Source: Fallopia convolvulus (lineage: Eukaryota; Streptophyta; Magnoliopsida; Caryophyllales; Polygonaceae). From it: 64,000 nucleotides of DNA. The translations under genes were made by a program, and so were the position numbers. The stretch is from positions 29,160,494 to 29,224,493 of the forward strand of contig OZ024729.1 of the NCBI GenBank assembly GCA_964016875.1, written 5' to 3'. The first letter of the stretch is position 1; every line of letters begins with the position of its first letter. The notes under the pieces were generated by a model. It had not been told where the DNA came from, searched no databases, and saw nothing but the letters and a program-made list of their open reading frames with translations. Positions 12,650-23,456 of this stretch are shown in pieces.

Positions 12650-13802
12650 AATTTCATTTTGCAATAAAAATTAATGGTAAAGGAATTATCTTATCTAATC
12701 TTTATTTATGAAAAAGTATAAATAAAATTAGTTTAATTAGAATCATTAAAATTATAAATGTTTTACAAAAATAATTAAATAGCTAAAAATAATGTAAATT
12801 CTATAAATTTTTTAATCAAATTCAATTCTTTAATTTTCAATAAAAAGTTAAAAATATAATTAATAAGAAAATATAAAAAAATATGAATGAATATAGAATT
12901 TTTTGAAAGATAAAAAATCTTTTATATTAACACAAATAATCCAAAAAGGAAATTAAGGAGAAGATAATATAAAAATTTAATTTAGGCATGTAGTTATATA
13001 AATATTAAAAATTTTATTTTTTTTTATCTAAATTTTATTTAAGATAATTATTTTAATCTTTTACATAATTCTTTTACATAAATAGATAAAATGATAAAGA
13101 TAAAATAATTTTTTTAATTTTTAATTAAAATTCGAATTAAATTTTTTTCAAATATAAAATATAGTGTGTAATGTTAGTATTTTATAGAAAAAATTAATAT
13201 TAAAAATATCTTCCTACCTTATTATGATAGCAATCTATCATTATATATTAAAAAATCTTATGTTTTATTTTTCCTTTCATTTAATTTTTTATTAAATATA
13301 TTAGAATTTTGGTTTTTATAAAAATTAGATATTTTTTTAGAAATTTTAAAAGAAAAAATTATAAATAATAAGAATACAAAATTACTTTTTAAATATAAGG
13401 TGGGGTCAGAATTGTTCTGGTGGGTCGAAAAGGTTTGGATTTAATATATAGTTATAGATATATAGATCGATATTTCAAAGACATTATCATTTATATCCAT
13501 ATTTTTATTTAAAAGATATATATGTGACCACATGTACATATTTTTCTTATATTTTTGTAATTTATCTTTTACAAATATGATAAATATAATGTCCTTTTTT
13601 TATCTATATTGCTAAAATATACTAATATTATTTTATCTTTATGTTTATTTGGAGATAGATTTTTACAAATATTATTTTATCTTTATGTATATTTGGAGAT
13701 AACTTTTTTGCTTAATTAACTATAAAGAACTATTATTTTAATAAAGGTGTAATGTGGCGCAATGTGGTGGCAGAAATTGTTTCGGCTTTAGTTATTAGTA
13801 AT
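12650..13802 (-). mobile_element. Helitron body, minus orientation, first tandem copy
   Basis: Read on the minus strand, 13,802 to about 12,650 follows the complete Helitron at 16,891-18,238. It starts ACTAATAACTAAAGCCGAAA, passes the GCGCCACAT box and the GGCCCCACC box, and continues into the AT-rich body. The exact A|TC start is lost and the CTAG end was not found. Confidence 0.6.
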
Positions 13803-14590
13803 AAATTTAATTTAGGCAAGTAATTATATACATATTTAAAAATTTTAATTTTTTTTATCTAAATTTGATTTAACATAATTTTTTTAATCTTTTACATAAA
13901 TCTTTTAGATAAATAAATAAAAGGATAAAGATAAATTATTATTTTTTAATTTTTAATTAAAATTTGAATTAAATTTTTCCAAATATGAAATTTAGTGGAA
14001 TGTTAGTTTTAGATAGAAAAACTTAGTAAAAATATAAGAAAACCTTATTATGATAACAATCTATCATTATATATTAAAAATCTTATGTTTTATTTTTCCT
14101 TTCTTTTAATTTTTTATTAAATATATTAGAACGTTGGTTTATAGATTTTTAGAAAATTTAAAAGAAAAAATTATAAATAATAAGAATACAAAATTACTTT
14201 TTAAATATAAGGTGGGGTCAGAATTGTTCTGGTGGCTCGGAAATGTTCGGATTTATTATATATTTATAGATATATAGATGGATATTTCAAAGATATTATC
14301 ATTTATATGGATATTTTTATTTCAAAGATATATATGTGACCACATGTGCATGTTTTTCTTATATTTTTTTAATTTATCTTTTACAAATATGATAAATATA
14401 ATGTCCTTTTTATCCATATTGGTAAAATATACTAATATTATTTTAATTTTATGTTTATTTGGAGATAAATTTTTACAAATATTTGTTTTATCTTTATGTT
14501 TACTTGGATACAACTTTTTTGCTTAATTAACTATAAAAAAAAACTTTTATTTTAATAAAGGTGTGATGTGGCGCAATGTGGTGGCAGAAA
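13803..14590 (-). mobile_element. Helitron body, minus orientation, second tandem copy
   Basis: This copy repeats 12,968-13,780 in direct orientation with roughly 90% identity by eye, sharing TTTAATTTAGGCA at its left and the GGTGGGGTCAGAATTGTTCT box. It stops at GTGGTGGCAGAAA (14,577-14,590), short of the Helitron terminus, next to an A-run. Confidence 0.6.
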
Positions 14591-15130
14591 AAAAAAACAT
14601 ATTTGTCAATTTGTATATTTTTTATTTTAAAATTTTAGTAATTAAGACCCAAAATATATTTTAATTTTCAAATAACAAAGAAAATAGGTAAATATAATTA
14701 TAAATATGGTTAGAATTTCTGACCTACAATAATATCAATTTTGCTTGATTTATAAAATCGAACTTACCTTGTTCGAAATTGTGATTTTCATCAATTTGTC
14801 TGTAACCAAATTATCTTATTAGTTTGCACAATTTAGTTGTTTTGAGGACTAACAATGATTTGTAAACATTCATACAGTTAAATAAAAAATCTAAAATCCG
14901 AACATATAACCAATAAATCTTAGAAAAAAAATTAAGTATATCTTAAATAAAGGATTCACCAAATCTTTTCAAATTTTGATCTCTATATATAAAAATCCAT
15001 TACAATTTAACCAAAATAAAGTGATTTACAACATAATAATGAAATTTGGTATGAGTCACTATTATTTAAAAAAAAAAGCTATGAGTAGATAAAAAAATGA
15101 GTAATCTTATTAGTTTTATTGTATTTCTGA

Positions 15131-16013
15131 TCTATTACTAAAACTAAAGCCGAAACAATTTCTGCCATCACGTTGTGCCACATCACCCCTTTATTAAAAT
15201 AATAATTTTACATAGTTAATTATGTAAAAAAAGTTATCTCCAACTAAATATAAAGATAAAGTAATATTTGTAAAAATTTATCCCTAAATAAACAAAAAGA
15301 TAAAATAATATTAGTAGATTTGACCAAAATAGATTAAAAAAAAGTACATTATATTTGTAAAAGATAGATTAAAAAAGATAAGAAAAAATATGTACACATG
15401 ATCACATATATATCTTTGAAATAAAAACAACCATATCTATCTATAAATATATATTAAAGTTGTAACTTTTCTACCTACGACATTAATTTTGGCCCCACCT
15501 TATATTAAAAAAAATATTTATATTATTTTTTTCCAATTAAATTCCTTTCTATTTATTCATGTGGAAAAAATTTAATTCGAATTTTAATTAAAAATAACAA
15601 AAATTATTTTATCTTTATCTTTTTATCTATTTATAAAAAATATTTATCTTAAATCAAATTTTGATAAAAAGGTAAAAATTTCAAATATATATATATATAA
15701 TTACTTGCCTAAATTAAATTTTTATAAAAAAAAATTATATTATATTTTTCTTAATTTATTTTTTGGATTTTTATATAAATATAGAAGATTTTTTATCTTT
15801 AAAAAATCTATTTTTTTTATCTTTTCTTATTAACTATCTTTTTAACTTTTTATCGAAAAGATTTCAAAGAATTGAATTTGATTATTTTTTTAAGAATTCA
15901 AATTATTTTTTACTTTTAATTATTTTTGTATATTTACTTTATTAATATCATATTTATAATATATCTAAAAATTGATTAGTCATAGTCGTGCCTGGCACGA
16001 CGGGTACAACTAG
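15131..16013 (+). mobile_element. Non-autonomous Helitron, 883 bp, complete ends
   Basis: The left end is A|TCTATTACTAAAACTAAAGC (TC at 15,131). The right end has the hairpin GTCGTGC-CTG-GCACGAC (15,985-16,001), nine bases, then CTAG at 16,010-16,013 followed by T. An A|TC start, a hairpin near the end, and CTRR|T are the family's diagnostic features. There is no RepHel coding sequence. Confidence 0.85.
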
Positions 16014-16384
16014 TATTGACCTATTTTTAGAAGACTTAAGATTTTATTTGTATAATTTGAAAAAAATATCTTCTTCCATATATGTAATCTCGGAATAAGT
16101 TTATATGGTATTTTTAGAAAAAAGAAAAATTACGACAATTTTTTATATGTTAATTTTAGTTTTTTTTATGAAAATATTTTTATGATGTGTAAATGACATG
16201 GCAAATATATTAATAGAATAAGTTTATAGGATATTTTTAGAAAAAAAGAAAAAGTATGTTATTTAATATGGTAACGACATGTGGCAAAAGTTGAGATGGC
16301 GTAATTTCGGAACGACATGTGGAAAAATCCTAGGTGGCGCATTGTGGTGGCTCCAAACCTTATTGCTTTTATATATATAGTAGA
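16014..16384 (-). mobile_element. Helitron fragment with intact 5' terminus on the minus strand
   Basis: Read on the minus strand from 16,384 it starts TCTACTATATATATAAAAGC after an A, then has the GCGCCACC box found in the neighbouring Helitrons. The 3' hairpin end is missing on the left. It abuts the 3' end of the 883-bp Helitron. Confidence 0.55.
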
Positions 16385-16833
16385 TTTTTCATATTTACAA
16401 ACATTTTTATTATTATTATAAAGTAAAAGATAAGAACCCTAATATATAATTTTAATAAATTAACTTTAAAAAAAATTATATTATGCTTTGTAGATAACAT
16501 ATCCTAATTATTATTATCTTATAAAAAAACCAAGTATTTTATACATATTAGTGTCTAAAAAAATAAGAAAATATTATTTAAAAATATTCAATAAAAAGTA
16601 AAATCAATATTTTAATAATTTCAATCTAAATTTGGACAAGATCTCCATAAATAATGAAAAAATATTTAAAAATATATTCAATTAAAATATGGTGTACAAT
16701 CTAAAAAAATAATTTTTGTATTGCATAATTTATTATGAAATTATATAAATATATTTACTATTTAAACTAACATCGTAAAATTGTATAGTTTTTTAGTAAA
16801 ATTATCCCGTGAATATCAAGGGATTTCAACTAG
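16385..16833 (+). mobile_element. Possible Helitron fragment with a 3' terminus
   Basis: CCCGTGAATATCAAGGG (16,806-16,822) could form a weak hairpin and is followed by ATTTCAACTAG|T, ending CTAG at 16,830-16,833. A second, damaged end-like palindrome GTCATGCATGAC lies just after it. The 5' end is not recognised. Confidence 0.4.
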
Positions 16834-16890
16834 TTTTGTTTAAATTTGAGTCGTAGTCATGCATGACATGATGTGTTGAACTATTATCTA

Positions 16891-17186
16891 TCTATTACTA
16901 ATAACTAAAGCCGACACAATTTCTACCACCGGCCACATTGCGCCACATCACCCCTTTATTAAAATAATAGTTTTCTATAGTTAATTATGCAAAAAAATTT
17001 ATCACCAAGTAAACATAAAGATAGAATAATATTAGTAAAAAATCTATCTTCAAATAAACATAAAGATAAAATAATACAAGTATATTTTACCAATATAGAT
17101 AAAAAAAAAGGACCACTATATTTGTCATATTTGTAAAAAATAAATTAAAAAAATATAAGAAAATATATGTACATTTGTCTCACTCA

Positions 17187-17235
<49 letters not shown>

Positions 17236-18238
17236 GTATATTTGACATAAAAATAGCCATATAAATGATAATATCTTTGAAATATCTATCTATCTATTTT
17301 TAAAAAGTAATTGTGGCCCCACCTAATATTCAGGCCCCACCTAATATTTAAAAAGTAATTTTTATTCTTATTATTTAAAATTTTTTCTTTTAAATTTTCT
17401 AAAAATCTATCTATTTTTTATAAAAATAAATGTTCAAATATATTTAATAAAACATTAAAAGAAAGAAAAAATAAAACGTAAGATTTTTTAATATATAATG
17501 ATAGATTGATATCATAATAAGGTATGAAAATATTTTTACTATTAATTTTTCTATCTAAAACTAACATTACACTTTGTTTTATATTAGTAAAAAATTAATT
17601 CTAATTTTAATTAAAAATAAAAAAATATTTTATCTTTATCTTTTTATCTATTTATGTAAAAGATTTATCTTAAATCAAATTTAGATAAAAAAATTTAAAA
17701 TTTAAAATATGTATATAATTACTTGCCAAAATTTTTGATAAAAAATTATATTATCTTTTCCTTAATTTCCTTTTTGGATTATTTATGTTAATATAAAAGA
17801 TTTTTTATCTTTAAAAAAATTCTATATTCATATATTTTTATCTTTTATTATTAATTATCTTTTTAACTTTTTATTGAAAAGATCATTAAGAATTGAATTT
17901 GATTTAAAAAATTAAAAGAATTTATATTATTTTTGGCTTTGTAATTATTTTTGTAAAACATTTATAAAATTTAATGATTATGAAATATTGTCAAGGAAAA
18001 AGGGCAATGTAGATTATTTTACCTTAATAATCTATGTTTATCTTCAATTTTAAACTTAATAATCTAGATTTAATTTGTTTTATTTGCTTTCAAAAATAAA
18101 ATAATTTTTATACATATTATATGCAATAAATTACTTACATTAAATTTTATTTAATTTTTTCTTTATTAAAATATTTTTTATAATATATCTACAAAAATAC
18201 CAAGACATAGTCATGCAGGGCACGATGGGTACAACTAG
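16891..18238 (+). mobile_element. Non-autonomous Helitron, 1,348 bp, complete ends
   Basis: It starts A|TCTATTACTAATAACTAAAG (TC at 16,891) and ends with an imperfect hairpin (GTCATGC-AGG-GCACGAT), GGGTACAA, and CTAG at 18,235-18,238 followed by T. It shares termini and internal boxes with the 883-bp copy and contains the CA/TA microsatellite at 17,180-17,236. No coding capacity is visible. Confidence 0.8.
17180..17236. repeat. (CA)n(TA)n microsatellite
   Basis: About 20 CA units with a few interruptions run directly into a short TA tract, inside the 1,348-bp Helitron. Confidence 0.9.
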
Positions 18239-18960
18239 TATATTATAAAAGTCGACCGTTTTCGAGCATCCACATTAATTATGGCCCCATCTTATATTTA
18301 AAAACAATAATTTATTCATATTATTTCATATTTTCTAAATAATTTCCTATTATTTGTATTTTTACTTTTCATAATATTTATCTTTTGCTTAACCATCTTA
18401 GAGATACTTATGATAAGATTTTTCAATATTTTTTTTATTTTGTAAGCATGTCTTACAATTGATCAATATTACTTTTGATACATGTCAATTTCACTTTTTT
18501 AATAACTTTTTATTATCTATTTATTATATAAGTATTTTATCTTATGATAATGAGTCCACCTTATATTAAAATAATTATTTGTTAAGACATAAATAAATTA
18601 GAGATTTTTTTATCTTTTTATGTAAAACAATATTTATGTAAATAATAATATTGGGCAATATCAACTAATATTAATTATAGGATCTATAAATATATATTAA
18701 AGTTTTTTTTTTTGAGCCACCACATTAAATATAGATAGATAGATATTTCAAAGATATTATCCTTTAAAAAATTTATTTTAAATATAGATAGATAGATATT
18801 TTAAAAATCAACTTTTATTCATATGAGTTTACTTTTCCAAATAATTTTTTTCTATCAATTTATTAATAAGAAATTTAGGAATTCAAAATTTATTTTAAAA
18901 AATTTATTTTTATATTATCTTTATATATAATATTTCTATAAAAGTTTTCTTAAATCAAAT
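18239..18960 (+). mobile_element. Helitron-related fragments
   Basis: Two stretches, near 18,240-18,310 and 18,685-18,760, repeat the TATATATTAAAGTTT, GAGCCACCACATTAA and GGCCCCA boxes of the Helitron interiors. No termini are present. Between them is AT-rich sequence without genes. Confidence 0.4.
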
Positions 18961-18964
18961 TTTG

Positions 18965-19532
18965 AGCCACCGCATAATTTCCCACCAAACTTATAGCGAC
19001 GAAAATAGCGATGAACCAACATATTTGTCGTAGAATGTGATGTTTAACAAGGAATATAAGTTTCTCGCTAAAAGTGAAGTCACATTTAAAGAGGAATCCT
19101 TAAATTCATCGCCAAAAGCCACATATAGTGAGGAAAATAAAGTTCTCCCTAAAAACATATAGCGACGAAGTTATTTTATCCTCGTTTAATGTTTTTGGCG
19201 ATGAAAATAAATTTCTCGCTAAAAACATATAGCGACGAAGTTATTTTATTCTCGTTTAATGTTTTTGGCGATGAAAATATTCCTCAATAAATGTTTCAAA
19301 ATTTGTCGTTGTTGACCTCTTATTTTACGAGACCAAATTATGAGTACAAATAGCGATGAACCAACATATTTGTCGTAGTATGTAATGTTTGGCAAGGAAT
19401 ATAAGTTTCTCGCTAAAAGTGAAGTCACATTTAATGAGAAATCATTAAATTCCTCGCCAAAGACCACATTTAGCGAGGAAAATAAATTTCTCGCTAAAAC
19501 AATGGTCGCAAAAAGGCATTTCTATTGTAGTG
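18965..19532. repeat. CACTA right subterminal repeat region with an internal duplication
   Basis: The motifs TTTCTCGCTAAA, TAGCGACGAA and TTTTTGGCGATGAAAAT alternate in both orientations. A block of about 155 bp beginning GCGATGAACCAACATATTTG at 19,009 recurs at about 19,348 in the same order, so this end was extended by a direct duplication. Confidence 0.75.
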
Positions 19533-19731
19533 TCACACAAACACAAAATTTTAAATTAGAACGAAAATGAACTTGAAATTTTCTTAAGATACAAATTTAA
19601 GTATTATTGAATATTTTAATAATCTTAAATAAGTCGTCACTATTTGACCCATTTGATCAACATGACCATGCAAAAATAAACCTACAATAGCCATACCCAA
19701 TTGACCCGTTGCATATAGATAGAACTATTAG

Positions 19732-19979
19732 AGTTTGGTTCAAATAAAACGAACTCTTATCCTGAAACGAATGCACTTTTCATAAATCGTAGTGTACTTT
19801 TCTTGTTTCGGAGTACACTTTTTCGGATTTGCATTTTTCGTACTTTTTATAGTGCACTTTTTCATATTGCAGTTTTTGTATTTTGCAACGCACTTTTGTA
19901 TGAAAAGTGCACTATGAACTAAAAAAGTGCATTTATTTCACGTTTTAGGATAAGAGTTTGCTTTCATTTGAACCAAACT
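19732..19979. mobile_element. MITE with about 40-bp terminal inverted repeats, 248 bp
   Basis: The left end AGTTTGGTTCAAAT (19,732) and its inverse ATTTGAACCAAACT (ending 19,979) continue as inverted repeats for about 40 bp through the ACTCTTATCCT region with few mismatches. The interior repeats AGTGCACTTTTT in both orientations. No clear target duplication was found, so the superfamily is open. Confidence 0.75.
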
Positions 19980-20989
19980 AAAAAATGTATCTATATTATT
20001 TAATGAATTCCATATTGATATATGGGTAGAAGATAATTTATCCTATCTCATACCGAATTAATAAAAATATTAAATAAGGCGAGTTAGTGAATTACATATT
20101 ATAAAATTGGAAATTCTTTCATTAAACATGTACATGATGAAATCTCGTACCAAATTGATATAAAGTTTATTATTAGATAATGTGTACGATTATATAAAAT
20201 TATTAAATAAGGTGAATGAGTGAAATAGATATTATAAAATTCCATTTAATATAAAAATTTATTCAATCTCATACCAAATTGATAATTAAATATTGCTATA
20301 TATAATGGATAGAGATAAAAATTTAGCCAATTTCATGCCAAATTGATAAAAAAATATTATTAAAAATAAGGTGAGTGAATTACATAATATATAATTCATT
20401 ATTAAAAATAGGGTGACTGTAATATAAATTCTTAATGACGAATTTTCCCAAAAGTGCTTCAGGTTTAAAAGATATATATTGATTAAACATATGTAAAAGA
20501 TATTTTTATCTTATATTTATGGATACATTTAATGATATTCCATCATTCCATGAGTACATGAATAGAAAAATACGAGAGTTTTGTGCGATCGAGTTTAGGA
20601 GAAGATAGAGACACGAGGATAGCTTGATGGAGTTGTGTACTTAATCAGGTTTGTGGGTCAAAGAAGCTAGTCCAAGTTGGTTGAAGACGTTCGATGCTTA
20701 GCAAAATTAGGTTCGTCCCTAGGAGTTGTGTACACCTAGAAACTTAAGGTTTGCATTGGTAAGTTCGTTTCAACTAATAAAGATAGTAACTTTGATTTGG
20801 AAAATACTTGTTTTTGTTTTGCTTGTTTATTAATTATGTTGCCTAGTTCATTGATCCTTCAAGATCAGTGTCTGTATTGTACACAAGTACGATCCAACAC
20901 CAACTCTATGTCTTTGGCCTACCACATTGAATTCTACCATACACCTTTCGGTAAGGGGAAATTGGGTGTCCAAATCATAGGGTACCTTA
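19980..20989. other. Non-coding stretch left of the copia element
   Basis: There is AT-rich sequence up to about 20,560 with a recurring CTCATACCAAATTGATA motif. Less AT-rich sequence follows to 20,989. The latter may include the 3' untranslated region or LTR of the copia element, but I could not match it to the other side. Confidence 0.4.
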
Positions 20990-23456
20990 GGATTTTAACC
21001 CCATCCCTCGAGATGCTTTGTAAACCAACTCTTTTTCCAAACTCTTGGTTAAGTGATCGGGAAGATTATTATGTGTTCTCACAAAGACAACCAAAATGTC
21101 TCCTTGTGTATTAGTTCTCGAATGGAACTGTGCCTCATACCTAGATGTCTTGATTTCCCATTATACACTTGGCTATAGGGAATGTCAGCTTTGGCCACAA
21201 GGGTATCATACTAACCAGATTCCTAAGCCATTCTGCCTCCTTGTCGGTCGTGGCAAGAGCAACAAACTCCGACTCCATATTGAAGGTTGTTATGCATGAT
21301 TTCTTCTTGGATGCCCAAGAAATCACACCACCACCTAATAGGTATACCCAACCACTCGTTGATGAGTGATCTTCCATATTGGTGATCAAACTTGCATCGG
21401 TGTAACCCTCTAACATAAAAGGCGTTCTCACATATGCAATGCCATAAATCATTGTCCCTTTTAAGTACCTAAGTACTCTCCTAAGGGCCTTCCAATGACT
21501 TGAACTAGGTCGACTTGTGTATAGACTCAACATGCCCACGACAAATGCTATGTCGGGGTGAGTGCTCATCATGGTATACATTAAGAACCCAATCACTTGA
21601 GAATACTCAAGCTGTGAGATTGGTTCTCCTAAATTAGGGAGAAGTTTCTCACTTGGGTCCATAGTTGTACTTATCGGTGTTGATTTATCACATTGAAAAT
21701 ATTTCACCACCTTTTTGATGTAATGGGATTGTGTAAGGGTCAAACCCTTGCCATCCCGTTTAATTTTAATGCCTAAGATCACATTAGCTTCTCCCAGATC
21801 CTCCATGGATAACTTAGTAGACGAGAACTCTTTGGTCTTGTTGACTTCCTTTTGGTTTGTACCAAATATAAGCATGTCATCAACATATAGATATATTATA
21901 ACTCCTTGATCGATTGGAATCATTAAACTTAGTATATACACACTTATCCACTTCATTGATCTTGAAGCCATCGGCCAAGACTACGTCATCAAACTTTTGA
22001 TGCCACTGCTTTGGCTCTTGTTTGAGTCCATTGAGGGACTTGATCAAACAACACACTTTATGTTCTTGGTTGTCTACCACAAAGCCTTCAGGTTGCTTCA
22101 TGTAAACATTTTCATCCAATTCACCGTTGAGGAAGGCCGTTTTCACGTCCAATTAATGGATGACAAGACCATGAATGCTTGTAAGGCAATCAAGAGTATT
22201 ATTGTGGTGATCCTAGCCACGGGGGCATAAGTGTCAAAATAATCGACCTCTTATCATATCTTTGTCTAAAGCCTCAAATTACCAATCGGGCTTTAAACTT
22301 ATCAAGGGACCCATCAGCCTTCATCTTCTTTTTGAAGATCCATTTGCAACCTAAAGGTTTGCAACCAGGTGGAAGGTCCGACAACTCCCAATTGTTGTTG
22401 CAACAATCGAGTCCATCTCACCTTTGATTACTTCTTTCCAAAATGAGACATCTTGAGAACTCATAGCCTTAGCGAATGTCTTAGGATCTTCATCCATATG
22501 AAAAAATGGCCTTAGTTCAATCACAAGTGTTGAGTGCTCACATCGTTGCTTGGGCGTGGAAGGCCGACGTCGATGCTTTAGTGTCATTGGAGCCCATAGC
22601 AGTTGAGCCCTTGTCCTCGCCATTGCTATCTTCCTCGTCATCCGGGGTTACTCTCTTGAGCGATGGCCCTAGGTCATCGGAGTTGATGCTTGGCACACTA
22701 GTGCACGTCATGGACCTAGTATTCTAGGTCCAAGCGCCAAAGTTGACTCTTCCTTGGTTTCCATTGGGTCTGGTGATGGATTAAGGTCCTCTTGGTCTAT
22801 CTCCCTAAGCCTAGGACTCGATGAGAATCTAGTCTCGTCCAATATGGCATCACATGATTCTATCACGGTGTTGACCGAGATGGTGTGATTAGGCTCTATG
22901 AAAAAGAACCTATAGGCCTTAGAGTTAGTTAGTCTAACAACCTATATCTCCTAATATGGCGTATCCGATGAATATGCACCCAACACCTATATTTGATGAA
23001 TATGCACTCAACGCCTATATCTCATAATGTCTTATACTTAGGGTTAGTTAGTCTAACAACCGCACGACAACCCCATATATGAAGATAATAGAGATTAGGT
23101 TTTCTTTTTAACCAAAAATTGTAAGGTGATTGGTGATTTCTCTTGCTTGGCAATCTATTTAAGATATAGTTGGCTATTAGCATTGCTTCACCCCCAAAAC
23201 AAGTTCTTTAGCCCGGAATAGGACAACATGGCATTAACCATGTCCTTAAGCACACGGTTCTTACATTCGGCCACCCCATTTTGTTATGGGGTATATGGAT
23301 CCATTGTCTCATTGATTATTCCACAAGATTCAAAGTAATCCTCGTCCATGTATTCACTACTACGATTAGTTTGTAGCCTTTTGATCTTATTTTTGGTTTG
23401 TAATTCAACTTCGATCTTGTATGCTTTAAACCTATCTAATGTCTCACTCTTAGAGT
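20990..23456 (-). pseudogene. Ty1/copia pol remnant: integrase C-part, reverse transcriptase, RNase H
   Basis: Read on the minus strand from 23,456: the integrase core continues (DRFKAYK, then the acidic SSEYMDEDYF region). A linker follows, then the start of RT (FWKEVIKGEMDSI near 22,440 and DVKTAFLNG at 22,150). The catalytic YVDDML lies at 21,871-21,887, and copia RNase H (SGWVYLLGGG, then SWASKKK) at 21,300-21,400. Frames shift several times and stops are frequent between 22,150 and 23,280, so no polyprotein could be made. It continues at 33,774 beyond the inserted chromovirus. Confidence 0.9.

Larger units (their letters stand above)
8785..19532. mobile_element. CACTA (En/Spm-type) transposon, non-autonomous, 10.7 kb
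   Basis: The left end begins CACTACAACAGAAA (8,785) and the right end is the inverted CACTACAATAGAAA (ending 19,532). Both sides are flanked by TCA (8,782-8,784 and 19,533-19,535), the 3-bp duplication this superfamily makes. Both ends carry dense subterminal repeats of the form TTTCTCGCTAAA or TAGCGAGGAAA. I found no TNP2-like transposase or TNPA-like frame, so it must rely on a partner element. Much of the interior is made of Helitrons that probably arrived later. Confidence 0.88.

Noticed and set aside
14278..14526. 82-codon frame and its mirror on the other strand
   Set aside because: Extreme AT content inside a Helitron body; phenylalanine, leucine and isoleucine runs only.
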